Assembly (NCBI GenBank): GCA_012934845.2
Contig: WNNJ02002311.1
Coordinates: 1 to 64,000 of the forward strand
Length of the DNA stretch: 64,000 nt
Source of the DNA: Pomphorhynchus laevis
Lineage: Eukaryota > Acanthocephala > Palaeacanthocephala > Echinorhynchida > Pomphorhynchidae
Direction of reading: 5' to 3'
Part shown: one piece after another, positions 1 to 9,504 of the stretch
How the letters are laid out: every line of letters starts with the position of its first letter
How positions within the stretch are numbered: position 1 is the first letter of the stretch
Position numbers and translations under genes: made by a program
The notes under the pieces: generated by a model
Told to the model about the DNA's origin: nothing
Databases searched by the model: none
Seen by the model: the letters and a program-made list of their open reading frames with translations, nothing else

Positions 1-116
1 ATTAATAATAATATTAATATCATTAATATTATTATTAATGATAAATATGTCATTAATAATAAATATATTATTAAATATGTTATTACATTTATCATTTATT
101 AAAAGTACAGTCCAAC

Positions 117-421
117 TCCTCCAAGACACCAGAGTCCTGCTATAAGTACCACCAACAGCGAAAGCGCAGTAAATATCTCGAAAGAATAACAGAGTTCGAG
201 CGGGGGTCTCTTGTACCCGCCGTCTTCTCATTCTCAGGTGGAAGCGGTGACAATGCCACACAACTTTTAAGACGGATCGCATCTAAATTGGCAAATAAGC
301 GAGCAAGCAGATACCCCGACGAGCTTACAAAGCTTAGAACGCGTCTAGGCCTATTACTTGCAAAAATGACATCGCGATGCATCAGAGGAACGCGATCTGC
401 AATCGGACGTCCAGAATTTTG
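117..421 (+). mobile_element. fragment of a mobile-element ORF (basic C-terminal domain)
   Basis: An open stretch of about 100 codons with no start of its own runs to a stop at 419-421. It contains FSFSGGSGDNA, then a basic helical stretch, then LRTRL and CIRGTRSAI. From memory this order (GG.G..A, LR.RL, CIRG.R) resembles the C-terminal end of uncharacterised RT-bearing repeat proteins of fish and invertebrates. It stands as a GC-richer island in very AT-rich DNA, which supports a transposed origin. The family assignment rests on motif recognition only. Both flanks are AT-rich with no matching upstream part, so it is a truncated relic. Confidence 0.45.
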
Positions 422-714
422 AACCCAAACTGAACTTAATTATCATTTACGGGCCCATTTGCGGGTAACCCAGAGATTGTAATTTAAAAAAAAATATTAA
501 AAGTATATCATATAATTATAAATATATAATTAAAATATTAATTATATCTTTAAATTATCATAAATTATAAATATATTATATAATTATAAATATACCATTA
601 GACATAAATATATCATTAAATATATTATTAAATAGATCATTAAATTGAGGTTATTATAAATAATAAAATCAAAATTGATACATAGTTTGCAATCAAGTTC
701 AGAAGAGGGGTAAT
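422..714. other. AT-rich spacer
   Basis: No gene is visible. The first 50 bases (CCCATTTGCGGGTAACC) resemble the stretch near 54858, CCCATTTGAGGGTAACCA, suggesting a shared repeat tail. The rest is TAAATATAT-type low complexity. Confidence 0.5.
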
Positions 715-1690
715 GTCCTACCTTCAGCAGCATTCAAAAAACAGGTGGCGTTGCCCCGCGCAATCGTCGCTTGATTCGCTCTATGATCAAGAACGATGAT
801 CGCTTTTCGCCAGTTGTCCAAACCTGCCTATTTCCCAGCGCATCGATAAACGAAGCTGCGCTCGAGCCAACAGCACAAAGCGTCTCAATCGCCACTGGTA
901 CGAACTCGCAATTGCAGGTATCGATATCTCTGTATTTTGATCTTTTTTATTGCCTCTGGGTTACTGACGACGGTAATGCATTATGTACCAGCTTGGGATT
1001 GATAGGTCGGCGCCAGGGTATTAAGACGAGTAAAGTTCCATATAAGAATAAGGCCGGATTGTTAAGGGATGAGAGTCGTTCCATCTCGGCGCTTTCCATC
1101 GATACTTGAGATACCATTCGATTTCAATCTTGAAGGTACGCCTGCTACTGCGAGGGTCATCCGAATTATCTCGTTTACTCCGGTGTAACGGATGTCTCTG
1201 ACCCTTGTGTGACGACAATCCAGCGGGTGCGTACTTCCGCGACTTACCTATTTTCCGCAGATGCAAGTAAACGGTTGTATTAAAAGGACCAAAATTCTCA
1301 GTTCTGTCGCTATAGACAAAGATTGATCATCAAGATGAGTGCCAACAGCTGTGATGGGTAACGTCTCCAGATTTAAAGACGACCTTATAGTGTGCGCCAT
1401 GTCATTGACTGTGAGACGGAACAAGAGTGGGCCCAGCGGGTAGCCTATGGCGCTTTATGCGTTGAACCCATTTTCCTTGGCCCTTGACCTGCTACCTTAA
1501 GGAAGCGTATCATCCACCACCAAGTTGTCTCTTGGTTAGGGTGAGACACCACTGCATCGGTAAGCTCAGCAAGTTTCGCTGCTACAGATGGTCTCGCACC
1601 ACGTTGAATGCGGCGAATCGTTGGGACGTTATCACCTAGCAACGACATATCGAGAGTGAGCAGAACAGATGCGCTCATTGAACCGTGTGC
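715..1690 (-). mobile_element. RT-like repeat family, locus 1 (N- and C-terminal parts)
   Basis: Degenerate copy of the RT-like family seen best at 40150-41745. The 1445-1678 part encodes an N-terminal module (IRRIQRGARPSVAAKLAEL followed by LTDAVVSHPNQET). The 715-1270 part encodes the conserved C-terminal end, including a DGKRRDGTTLIP stretch and a VPVAIETLCAVG stretch near 850-900, followed at about 770 by the QRIS..IQRGNA-like tail. The central RT portion is absent or compressed, so this is an internally shortened copy with several breaks. The GC content is clearly above that of the flanks. Assignment is by motif similarity between loci in this window and to a widespread unnamed invertebrate family recalled from memory. 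Confidence 0.55.
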
Positions 1691-3260
1691 TATGTTGATG
1701 TTTTTGTTGTCTGGATTGTTCTATTAGACCAATGGCAGTGGCTCCTGTCCCGAACCAGGACACCCTCGGCCTGGTTCGTATTTCCTCAACAGGCCACTGG
1801 ATTACTGACGAAGTCGCGAAAGCAAACAGGGCGGCGTGCTTTCATTTTGTTATTGTCAGAACGGTTCTTACCAGTCCGACAATATGGTTCTAATATAGTT
1901 CAAAGTGGTTCTTTAATCCGGTAGACGTCGTTGAATTATCTATTGTAACTACTTCTCGAATCGGAATTTGATAATACGCTCGTTGTAATAAGCTTGTAAG
2001 TATTTATATGTTCGAAAATTTCTTCTTTGCCTTTGTTTCTTGCTAAATTTAGTTATCGGATTTTTTGTGTACATTATCTTGTAAGTTTTTATACCTAAGA
2101 CAATTTTTTAACCAGTGGGGGGAGGTGAGTATTTAAATATATCATTAAATAAATTATTAAATATATCCTTAAATTATATGTAAAAATACACTATTAAATA
2201 AGTTATGAACCAAGAGAGTACATATCGCTGTAAATAGATTGATGTTGATTTTTGTTGTTCCTTACCAACAAATATCTGAGAAGAAACGTTTTTGAATAAT
2301 ACTCTCACTACAATCTCTTAGCTTGGAGTTGGAAAACGTTAATTTAAAACTGTAAGTAACGAGTGATGTAAAACACAATAGAGATTCATATTAAGTTTCG
2401 AATGCAGATGCATTTAGCTAAAGTCGATTAAGGATCTAAAGATACTGTAATATTAATTTTGTAACAATTACATACGAATCAATACTTATATTAATCAAAA
2501 TTCAACACATTAAAAGCAAGAATGAATGTATCTACAAAAATTGCTAACTTTACTGTTAAGTCAAGGCTTATTCTCGGTTTTACAACATTTGACAATGATT
2601 CCTTGTACGTGGCATATCTCCTTTATGACGAATTGATATCAAGGTGCCTGAAATCATTATGCTAATAATTTGATATGGCGACCTCTAGATCTTATTTTAC
2701 AGTAACAAATATTATATCTACAGATGCAACAGACCAAATGTATATCCATAAATTTGTTGTTCTTTCATACCACATTATAAACGTCTCATGACATTGAAAT
2801 TTAGACTTAAAGCTATTGACGAGTGCACACATTTAATAGTTTTAAAACAGCTTTTGTAAAAAAATCGTCAAAGAGAAGAGAATATCTTTTGTTTTAAGTA
2901 GCTCGCAGTGTCAATTTCAAGGGAAAACATTTCGTACTAAAATAGTACTTAACAAAATAAAAAAATATTCAGTTACTGATTTTTAAGATTTCATCGTCTT
3001 TTATCTAGAAGTCCATTTAAGAGAAAAACTAGCGATTACAAATTGGTTTCGAGTTGTATATATATAAGTAAACCAAGAAAAAAGAATTAAATTTAATTTG
3101 GTTTTAACATAAAAGCTTTTGGAAAAATTATATAAAATTGTAAGTATTTCTTATAACTAAGACAATATTTTTAACCAGTTAAATAAATATATATAACATA
3201 TAACATCAGCAACAACAACAATTTCTTGACAAGAAAAAAAACAAATAATATACAAGATTT
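1691..3260. other. AT-rich region with a small repeat pair
   Basis: No gene is recognised. 1691-1925 may still belong to the RT-like copy next to it. A short repeat (TGTAAGT, then ATA.CTAAGACAAT.TTTTTAACCAGT) occurs at about 2080-2118 and again at 3138-3180, the second just beyond the 3' end of the neighbouring LINE. The remaining 2200-3130 is unremarkable AT-rich DNA. Confidence 0.4.
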
Positions 3261-3261
3261 T

Positions 3262-6160
3262 GCCTGCCAACCACTGATCCGGGTGTCGGGTCGTGGAGAC
3301 AGTGCACGAACTAACAGACATCGCAATCATGGCGACAGACTAGAGTTCTCTTTCAGATAGCATTAAGCGGTCTTCAGCCAGTTTTGAGATTTGATATCTC
3401 CACCGATATTGAGGTCCACCTCGAGGTATCGTTTCAGAGAGTCCGGCATGGAAAACTATCCAAGTAAGGCGATCCCTAGACATCCTCAGAACCTTTCCTA
3501 GCCACCTCAGCTTATTTTCTTCGATGTGGATAAGCTGCGACTTTACTCCGAGTCCATCTCGGATGACTGAATTCCTAACCTTATCTCTAAGGCAAGACCG
3601 GCTATATCGCGAAGGAACCTCATTTCGGTTGCTTGTATCCGAGATATTATCCTTTCGATCATAAACCAAAATTCATGACCATAGGTTAAGATAAGAACGA
3701 AGATTGCGTGGTAAACCGAAAGTTTTGCCCGAAGATTGAACTCCCACTTCACCACGACAGACCTATACAAAGAACGCATTGCTGCGTTAGCTGCACAAAT
3801 CCGCTTCTTAATCTCCTTGATGTTCTTGCCGTCCCTCGAGAACAATACCCCAAGATACTTGAAATCCTTCACACCAGGAAGAATCTTTTCCCAATCTGGA
3901 TTGACATTGGCTCATAAATCCGAGACGAACACATAGAGAAAGTCTTGGAAGTACTAACCAACATCCCTGTAGCTTGGCATTCCACCGTGAATCGTTCTAG
4001 TAGGCATTGTAAGTCCTCAAGACAAGAATTTAACAAAACAACGTCATCTGCACAAAGCAGAGATGGTATCCTGATGGAACCGAACCGAAGACCAACATCC
4101 GTAAGAGCAGTCCGTCTCGAAATTTTGTCCATGTAAATAAGGAACAAACGTGGAGACAAAGGACAACCCTGACGAAGCCCAACGCCTACTGAAAATGATT
4201 CAGATTTCCTACCTAGAGCACGAACATAACTCATACTTTGTTCAAACAGAGAAGCCACAGCTACCCGAAGATAGTGTGGTACTCCATACTCTTTTAGTAC
4301 CTCCCACAGCCTCTCTCGCGGAACTCGGTCGAACGCCTTCTCCAAATCTACAAAGCACATGTAGACCGGTTGAGCGAACTCCCAAGATCATTCAGGGATA
4401 GTTGAGAGTAAAAAGCTAATCCGTAGTTCTACGACCTGGACGAAAGCCGCATTGTTCCTCTTGCAACTGTCTCTCAACTATAGGCCGTATCCTTAACTCA
4501 AGAATCCTAGCAAATTGCTTACCAGTTTGGCTAAGAAGAGTTATGCCCCAATAATTAGAACACACTCTTTGGTCACCTTTCTTAAAAATCGGTACAACCA
4601 CCCCAGTTCGCCACTCACTAGGAACCTTGCCCGACTTCAATGCAACATTAAAGATCTGTGTTAGCCACTTCATGCCAACGACGTCGAGAGCCTTTAAAGC
4701 CTCATGTCGAATCTCGTCTACTCCAGAAGACTTGTCATTACAAAGTTTTTTAACAATAGCAATGACATATTCCAAAGAGATGAGCTCTTCCGTTGATTCT
4801 AAAGGCTCTACTTATATAATAGAAGACATATTGATCGGATTAAGAATACTCCTAAAATTCTCTTTCCAACAACCAAGAATTTCTTCAATGTCATTCAGCA
4901 TAAAACATGTCTTGTCATAGGCAGTTTGAAGAGTTTTCTGCTATCCAACACGAAAGTTCCAGATCGTCCTCCAGAACATCTTTGAAGCTGACCTATAATC
5001 AAGTTCTAAGTGATCTCTAAACTTCTCCCAAGTTGCCTTCTTCGCTTCGGTAACTGATCGAGGTGAAGCTCTCTTTGACCTTCGTTACTTGTCTACAGTT
5101 TCCACTGATTTATCTGACAAAGTTGCCTTATAAGCCAGCTTCTTCTGTTAGACAAAATTTCTAACTGTTGATGTCCACCAAGCAGATCGAGTATTTCCTC
5201 TGCGACAATCACCTAATGCCTTCGAGCCACAACTTTTCACAGTTGCTTTAGTAAGCGAGGATATGAACATCTCCAATTCTTGATCAATGCTCATCCCTCT
5301 TCCGGCAAACGAGAGTAGTCCTCCCGGATGTAGCCAGAAAAACGTTCTTTGACATAAACATCTGCTAGACGCTCCCAGCACGCCCTCACAAAACGTTTGG
5401 GTTTACCAGGCTTGTCTAGCATTCGATTCGGCCATCGAAGTTTACTAACTACGAGGTAGTGATCGGTTGACAGCTCAGCTCCTCTCTTCACACGAGTGTC
5501 TTGAACATAACGTCTCAGATTAGGTGAAACGATTACAAAATCGATCATTGATCTTTGACTGAGAGAATCTTAATGTCATGTGCATCTATGTATCTCCTTA
5601 TGTTTAAACATTGTGTTGGTTATGCACAAATTGTTACGAGAAGAAAAGTGCCATAATTCAGCACCACTCGCATTCAGATCAGAGAGTCCGTTTCTCCCCA
5701 ACACTCCCTTCTAAGTGCTACTGTCGCTAAGAACATGAGCATTGAAGTCACCCAATAGAACGACGTAATCTTCTACAGGAGTACTATCAAGCAGAGCCCT
5801 AAGATTTTCCATTAAGACTGCGTATTCCGAGATAATGTTGGGAGCATACGCACACATAATAGTTATCCCCTTTCCTTCTTTGACTAAAAGTCTCAAAGAC
5901 GCCAACCTTTCGTTCACTGGGTTAAACCTCTCAATCACGAACGACAACCGGGGACTTGTAAGTATCCCTACATCCGCCTGTCGTCGCTATCCGCAGGTAA
6001 CTCCCGAATAGTACAAGGTCCAACCTTGATCCAAAAGTTTAGTTCCAGTTCCAGAATATTTAAGATAAGTCACTCCGACTACTTCAAGACCGAAGCGAAT
6101 CATCTCTTCAACTAATTCTGGTTTCTTCCCCGCCAGCGAGATGGCATTCAACGCTTGATG
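3262..6160 (-). mobile_element. RTE-like non-LTR retrotransposon (LINE), degenerate
   Basis: A LINE read on the minus strand from about 6150 to about 3290. In order it has an apurinic-type endonuclease and a reverse transcriptase. Endonuclease marks are WTLYYSG (about 6010), NERLASLRLL, YVVLLGDFNAH (5730-5760) and RGAELSTDHY (5455-5490). RT marks are CGFRPGRRTTD (4440), CFVDLEKAFDRVP (4320-4360), RQGCPLSP (4150-4180) and LLCADDVVLL (4040-4070, the YADD motif reads CADD). After the RT come KYLGVLF..DGK and a C-terminal WLGKVLRMSRDRL segment. The protein style matches a group abundant in fish and invertebrates that I place near RTE/RTEX. Exact clade is uncertain. Its 5' end abuts the hammerhead-like repeat at 6166-6325. 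Confidence 0.85.
3340..5947 (-). pseudogene. endonuclease-reverse transcriptase ORF of the RTE-like LINE
   Basis: The coding region is split over several minus-strand frames: 5947-5711, 5548-5291 and 5381-5148 for the endonuclease and linker, then 4775-4416, 4360-3869, 3872-3543 and 3669-3340 for the RT and C-terminal part. Frameshifts or stops separate each piece, so it cannot make a full protein. Most catalytic motifs are still readable (GDFN, DH in STDHY, FDRVP, RQGCPLSP), but ADD is preceded by Cys rather than Phe/Tyr. A few thousand bases with about six breaks indicate an old, inactive copy. Confidence 0.85.
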
Positions 6161-6165
6161 ATCGG

Positions 6166-6279
6166 TGAACTACCATCAGTCGTTTCGGCTGCCTTGATAT
6201 ATAGGCATCACGTCAGCGAATTCTCGGAGATGCCTTTTAAATATATCGCAAGACAGCCGAAACGACTGATGGTAGTTCA
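6166..6279. repeat. inverted repeat overlapping the hammerhead-like element
   Basis: A perfect 26-bp inverted repeat: 6166-6191 (TGAACTACCATCAGTCG...) and 6254-6279. Complementarity continues imperfectly inward through TTGATATAT/ATATATCGCAAG and GGCATC/GATGCC, leaving a loop of about 20 bases. One arm is the GAAAC-bearing strand of the element at 6252-6325. It looks like a fold-back duplication of that element at the 5' boundary of the RTE-like LINE. Confidence 0.9.
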
Positions 6280-6325
6280 CCCTACTGATGAGTGCTGCCG
6301 GCTACCATCATATCGTCTAGGAGTG
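6252..6325 (+). ncRNA. hammerhead-like RNA motif, family Y copy 1 (permuted strand order)
   Basis: Contains the three conserved hammerhead strands: GAAA 6259-6262, CTGATGA 6285-6291 and GTC 6315-6317. The helices expected around them are all present. Helix II is 6252-6257 with 6294-6299. Helix III is 6267-6275 with 6302-6310 (9 perfect bp) plus the C6263-G6315 and G6264-C6314 pairs next to the core. Helix I is 6281-6284 with 6318-6321. The same three helices, with different bases that still pair, occur at 18786-18856 and 21374-21444. The strand order is GAAA, CUGANGA, GUC, which is not a circular permutation of the planar hammerhead, so the helices cross in a single molecule. Function is therefore inference. 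Confidence 0.6.
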
Positions 6326-6360
6326 ATACGGAAGTCTGCTCTGCTTGTAATCGAACTCAG

Positions 6361-7149
6361 GTTTTAGGCAAAATTCTTGATTATAAAACTGTAGCTTGTA
6401 AGCTCCGGAGCACAGTGTCACAATCTGAACAATTCAGCCCTTAAATTGTATATATACCTCACATGCTCTAAAGTGAGGTATAAACAGGCATCCTTACATG
6501 CAGCATTGTACCTCACGAATGCATAGCGACTCAAACATGATTCAGCAACATGCTCTAATAGATCCACTCAAAAGACCTAGCGGATAAAGCAAACAGTTAT
6601 ACAACTTTAGCCGCTCTCTAGATTGCCGTTCGTCACAAAAATTCATCTTTAAAAAACATCGAGATTACAAATGTACCAATAAGGCGAATAAATTAATCAC
6701 CAAGTTAGAAGTCTGAATATATCACCAATCATTGTGTATGTTATACTTTAGTTATCATTACGAAGTTATAAGCTTATGGTGTAGTAGAATTTCAAGTGGG
6801 AACTCTAGATGGGCTGATCTGAATGCTGACTCCTTCCTTACTTGTTGTTATAAATCAAATTTCTTTAAAAGTCGACACCATCTTCTTCAACTTATCGTCA
6901 TTATCTTCTTGATGATGATTTTGAACATTGTCATTATATATGACAACTTATCATCAGAATCTTCTCGCCACTGTTGGATTGAATGTCAAGAACTAATAGA
7001 ATATTATTTTTAGCTACAAACAACGGCTAATTTTATCAAAAAATCGTATTTCGAAATATTTATTTCATCATCACTTAATATTAACACGAATCCCCATTTC
7101 CGATCACTTACAAGAATTTTAAATAGTTGATAATATGGCCCATTACTGA
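6361..7149. other. AT-rich stretch without a recognised gene
   Basis: A short fold-back sits at about 6457-6483 (TACCTCACATGCTCTAAAGTGAGGTA). A 93-codon open frame at 6732-7013 has no recognisable motif and is probably chance. Nothing resembling the missing last exon of prefoldin subunit 3 was found here. Confidence 0.4.
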
Positions 7150-7322
7150 TAAAGAATTATTAGAGCTAGATCAAAGTAAAGAGGAAAATTTAATTTGATA
7201 TTTTGCAAACCCCTGTTAGCATCTTAGAAAAATTACACAAAAAAATATTTTGCTAACAGAGATTAGCGAAATATCAAATATAATTTTCCTCCTTTCTTTG
7301 ATCCAGTTTCAATAATTCTTTA
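7150..7322. mobile_element. MITE-like element with long terminal inverted repeats and TA flanks
   Basis: Two imperfect inverted arms of about 68 bp, 7152-7219 and 7251-7320, are separated by about 30 bp. Both outer ends read AAGAATTATT and both are flanked by TA (7150-7151 and 7321-7322). A TA duplication with no coding capacity fits a miniature inverted-repeat element mobilised by a Tc1/mariner transposase. Its ends do not match the mariner at 9505-10730, so that element is not its obvious parent. Arm divergence of roughly 20 percent suggests moderate age. Confidence 0.7.
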
Positions 7323-7791
7323 CTTACAAGAGTTTTACCATTTCATCTAGACTAGTGTATACTGATTATTTCCTCTTATCTTGAGTAGGTTTAGCATTGC
7401 TTGAAACGGATAATGATAGTACCGAAAATCCAATACAAAAAATTGATTAGCATAAGAACATACAACCCTACGACAAATTTATAATTACTAGTATTGTCTG
7501 TTTTCCAGCGAGAAAAACAACAAACATCCTCCATCTTTAAGAAAAAACTTCTTTTAATGTATTATCCATAACTGCATCTCCTTCACCACTAGACATAGTA
7601 GCCTTACACGATTGGAAAATGTGACAGGAATCATCATGTTTACTGACATTGACCTGAGTGCATATACTCAAGCAAATATAAAATATTTTTATTTACTTAC
7701 TTTTCCTTACTTTTACTTTTTGTCGGAATAATGTGTGTTTTAATATACACAATCTGGAAAAAATGGACAGCAAAACTATTAGAACACTTAC
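7323..7791. other. AT-rich intergenic or intronic DNA
   Basis: No gene recognised. It is likely part of the prefoldin intron that continues leftward from the exon at 7792-7922. The region was searched for the expected TTTEVN..R..NWDV coding sequence and none was seen. Confidence 0.4.
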
Positions 7792-7922
7792 TTTAGATTA
7801 GCGAGGTTTTCATTGCATTTTGCTATTGCATTCTCAACATTACGCGTGTTTGTCTTTATTACATCCTCAGCTTCGTCGATTGTATACTCGACCATAACCT
7901 TGGCTCCAAGCCATAGACCAAC
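7792..7922 (-). CDS. VBP1: prefoldin subunit 3, exon 4
   Basis: On the minus strand the acceptor TTTACTTTAG precedes an exon of 131 bases ending at AAA before donor GTAAGTG. It starts in phase 0 and reads VGLWLGAKVMVEYTIDEAED, then VIKTNTRNVENAIAKCNENL and ANLK. This matches the family signature VCLWLGANVMLEYDIDEA of prefoldin subunit 3 (VBP1), including the beta-hairpin and the start of the C-terminal coiled-coil helix. It joins exon 3 (ending ...IIPPVKK) exactly at the expected place. The exon ends in phase 2, so a further exon must complete it. The usual ending (about 35 residues with TTTEVN and NWDV) was not found at lower coordinates and probably lies outside the window. Confidence 0.92.
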
Positions 7923-9439
7923 CTAAAGTAAACATTTAAATTACTTAATGAGAACTTCTTATAATTTTAAAACACTTTTTAAATATCTATCTAATGACTA
8001 CTTATTTAATCTCAAAAGATACAAGAATTTATTTACATAAAATATAAGGCTATTACAATAGATTTCTGCAGCTACTTATGTTACCTTCAACAATAAGCAA
8101 TTTAATTATGATTATTAATAATTTAAATAATTAATATAATTTGTAGCAAAAGCAATAATTTCTAATATTATATTTAATAATGAACATATATCTTTTATTT
8201 CTAAAAATAAAATAATTCTATTTTTAACGGTAATTATAATAACTTTATATTTTTTGTGTATCAATATGGTTCCTATAAAATTTAATCACCAAAAATCAAT
8301 ACAACCACCACGATTGTTTAAAACATTGATTCCCTATGAAATAAAAATATTATCAACATTTGAGCTCTTACATTTTATATTTTTCTAGTTTCTAATTAAA
8401 AAAACTAATGTAATTTTGTTCCTGATAACGATAACAGCCGTTATCGAAAATTAGAATTTTAATAAAATAATCTTTGTCACTCTCTCTTATTTGTAAACAA
8501 TCATAATGAGCGAACAATCAATTTATAAAATAAAAAAACCCTTTTAAAACGCCTCTCACATTAACTCTTTTGTATTTTTAAATATACAAGAAACAATAAT
8601 AAAAGAGAAAACAGATTAACGTTGGTTACATTAAATTTCGAAATATATCTTCTAAAATATATTTCGATAATTATTGGCGATAAATATGTGAAAAATTAAT
8701 GTTATAACAATTCTTCTGTACTACTATTTCATACCTAACAAAACCTTGTAGGAAGGGTTGACTTATCCTCATAGAATCCTTATATATCTTGCCCAAATTA
8801 TTTGCAAACGGATCAGCTACATAGAAACCTCCCATTCTTCTGGTATGTTCAGCGTGTATTGTTCACATCGATTATCCACACTATTACCTATCTGACACCG
8901 AATAAATTCGTCACTCTCTAAATAGCTTCCTAATAGCTTGATGCCTGAAAATTTAATGTTTACGACTTTTTCGATGAATAACTCAGTAATCGAATTTTAA
9001 TTATAGAGTGCAATTATAGATCACATTTATTCGGGTTTACATGAAAACCATATGGTGGGGCGTCCTGATTTAGAATATTCCAAATTATCTTTAGATCTCG
9101 TAAACTGTCAACAAGCAGGTGTCACTTGCATATCATATTTGTAAGACTGCAGAATTCGGTGACTTGATTTTTGATGATTGAAAGCATTTAAAAAAAAGCC
9201 TCCTTAACTAACAACGATACCGGATCTATATATTTATATCCTAGAACACGTATCAAAGCGGGGCATATTTTTCCTATATTTTTAAGCGGGTAAATTAGTT
9301 TATTATCAATAGACAAATAAAGCACATTCTTGCGTGGATAATATATTTGGACAGCTAAGTTACACAGTCGACGCTCAAATATAACATAGTCGATACTCAA
9401 AATGCACATGTCATTTGAACTCAGAAATTCCTTTCTTAC
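7923..9439. other. prefoldin intron 3, distal part
   Basis: AT-rich intron sequence. At 8742-8870 the minus strand has an open, less AT-rich stretch reading RRMGGFYVADPFANNLGKIY, followed by KDSMRISQPFLQGFV. It ends at a donor-like GTATGA. I do not recognise it, and it may be part of a decayed element. No other feature is visible. Confidence 0.4.
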
Positions 9440-9504
9440 AAAATGAATAACGCAGGCAATTGGACTGATGCCTGGGCATTTGTCTAAAGGAATAAGTCTG
9501 ACTA
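9440..9504 (-). mobile_element. short fragment of the RT-like repeat family, locus 2
   Basis: The minus strand encodes RLIPLDKCPGISPIACVI, which matches the conserved RLI.LDK.PG.RPIGVGE segment of the RT-like family (compare LMPLDLSPGVRPIGVGEL near 39520 and LIALENKDGGIRPIGV near 37130). The match stops at 9504, precisely where the mariner inverted repeat begins, so mariner inserted into or next to this relic. Sequence below 9440 gives no further family match that I can see. Confidence 0.5.

Noticed and set aside
6254-6350. HDV-like ribozyme on the opposite strand
   Set aside because: The helix order fits the HDV nested pseudoknot, but the catalytic C and its C.RA context and a P4 are not seen. 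The hammerhead words explain the conserved unpaired bases better.
6840-7020. Missing last exon of prefoldin subunit 3
   Set aside because: An acceptor-like site exists, but the joined frame meets a stop at once and no TTTEVN or NWDV sequence follows.
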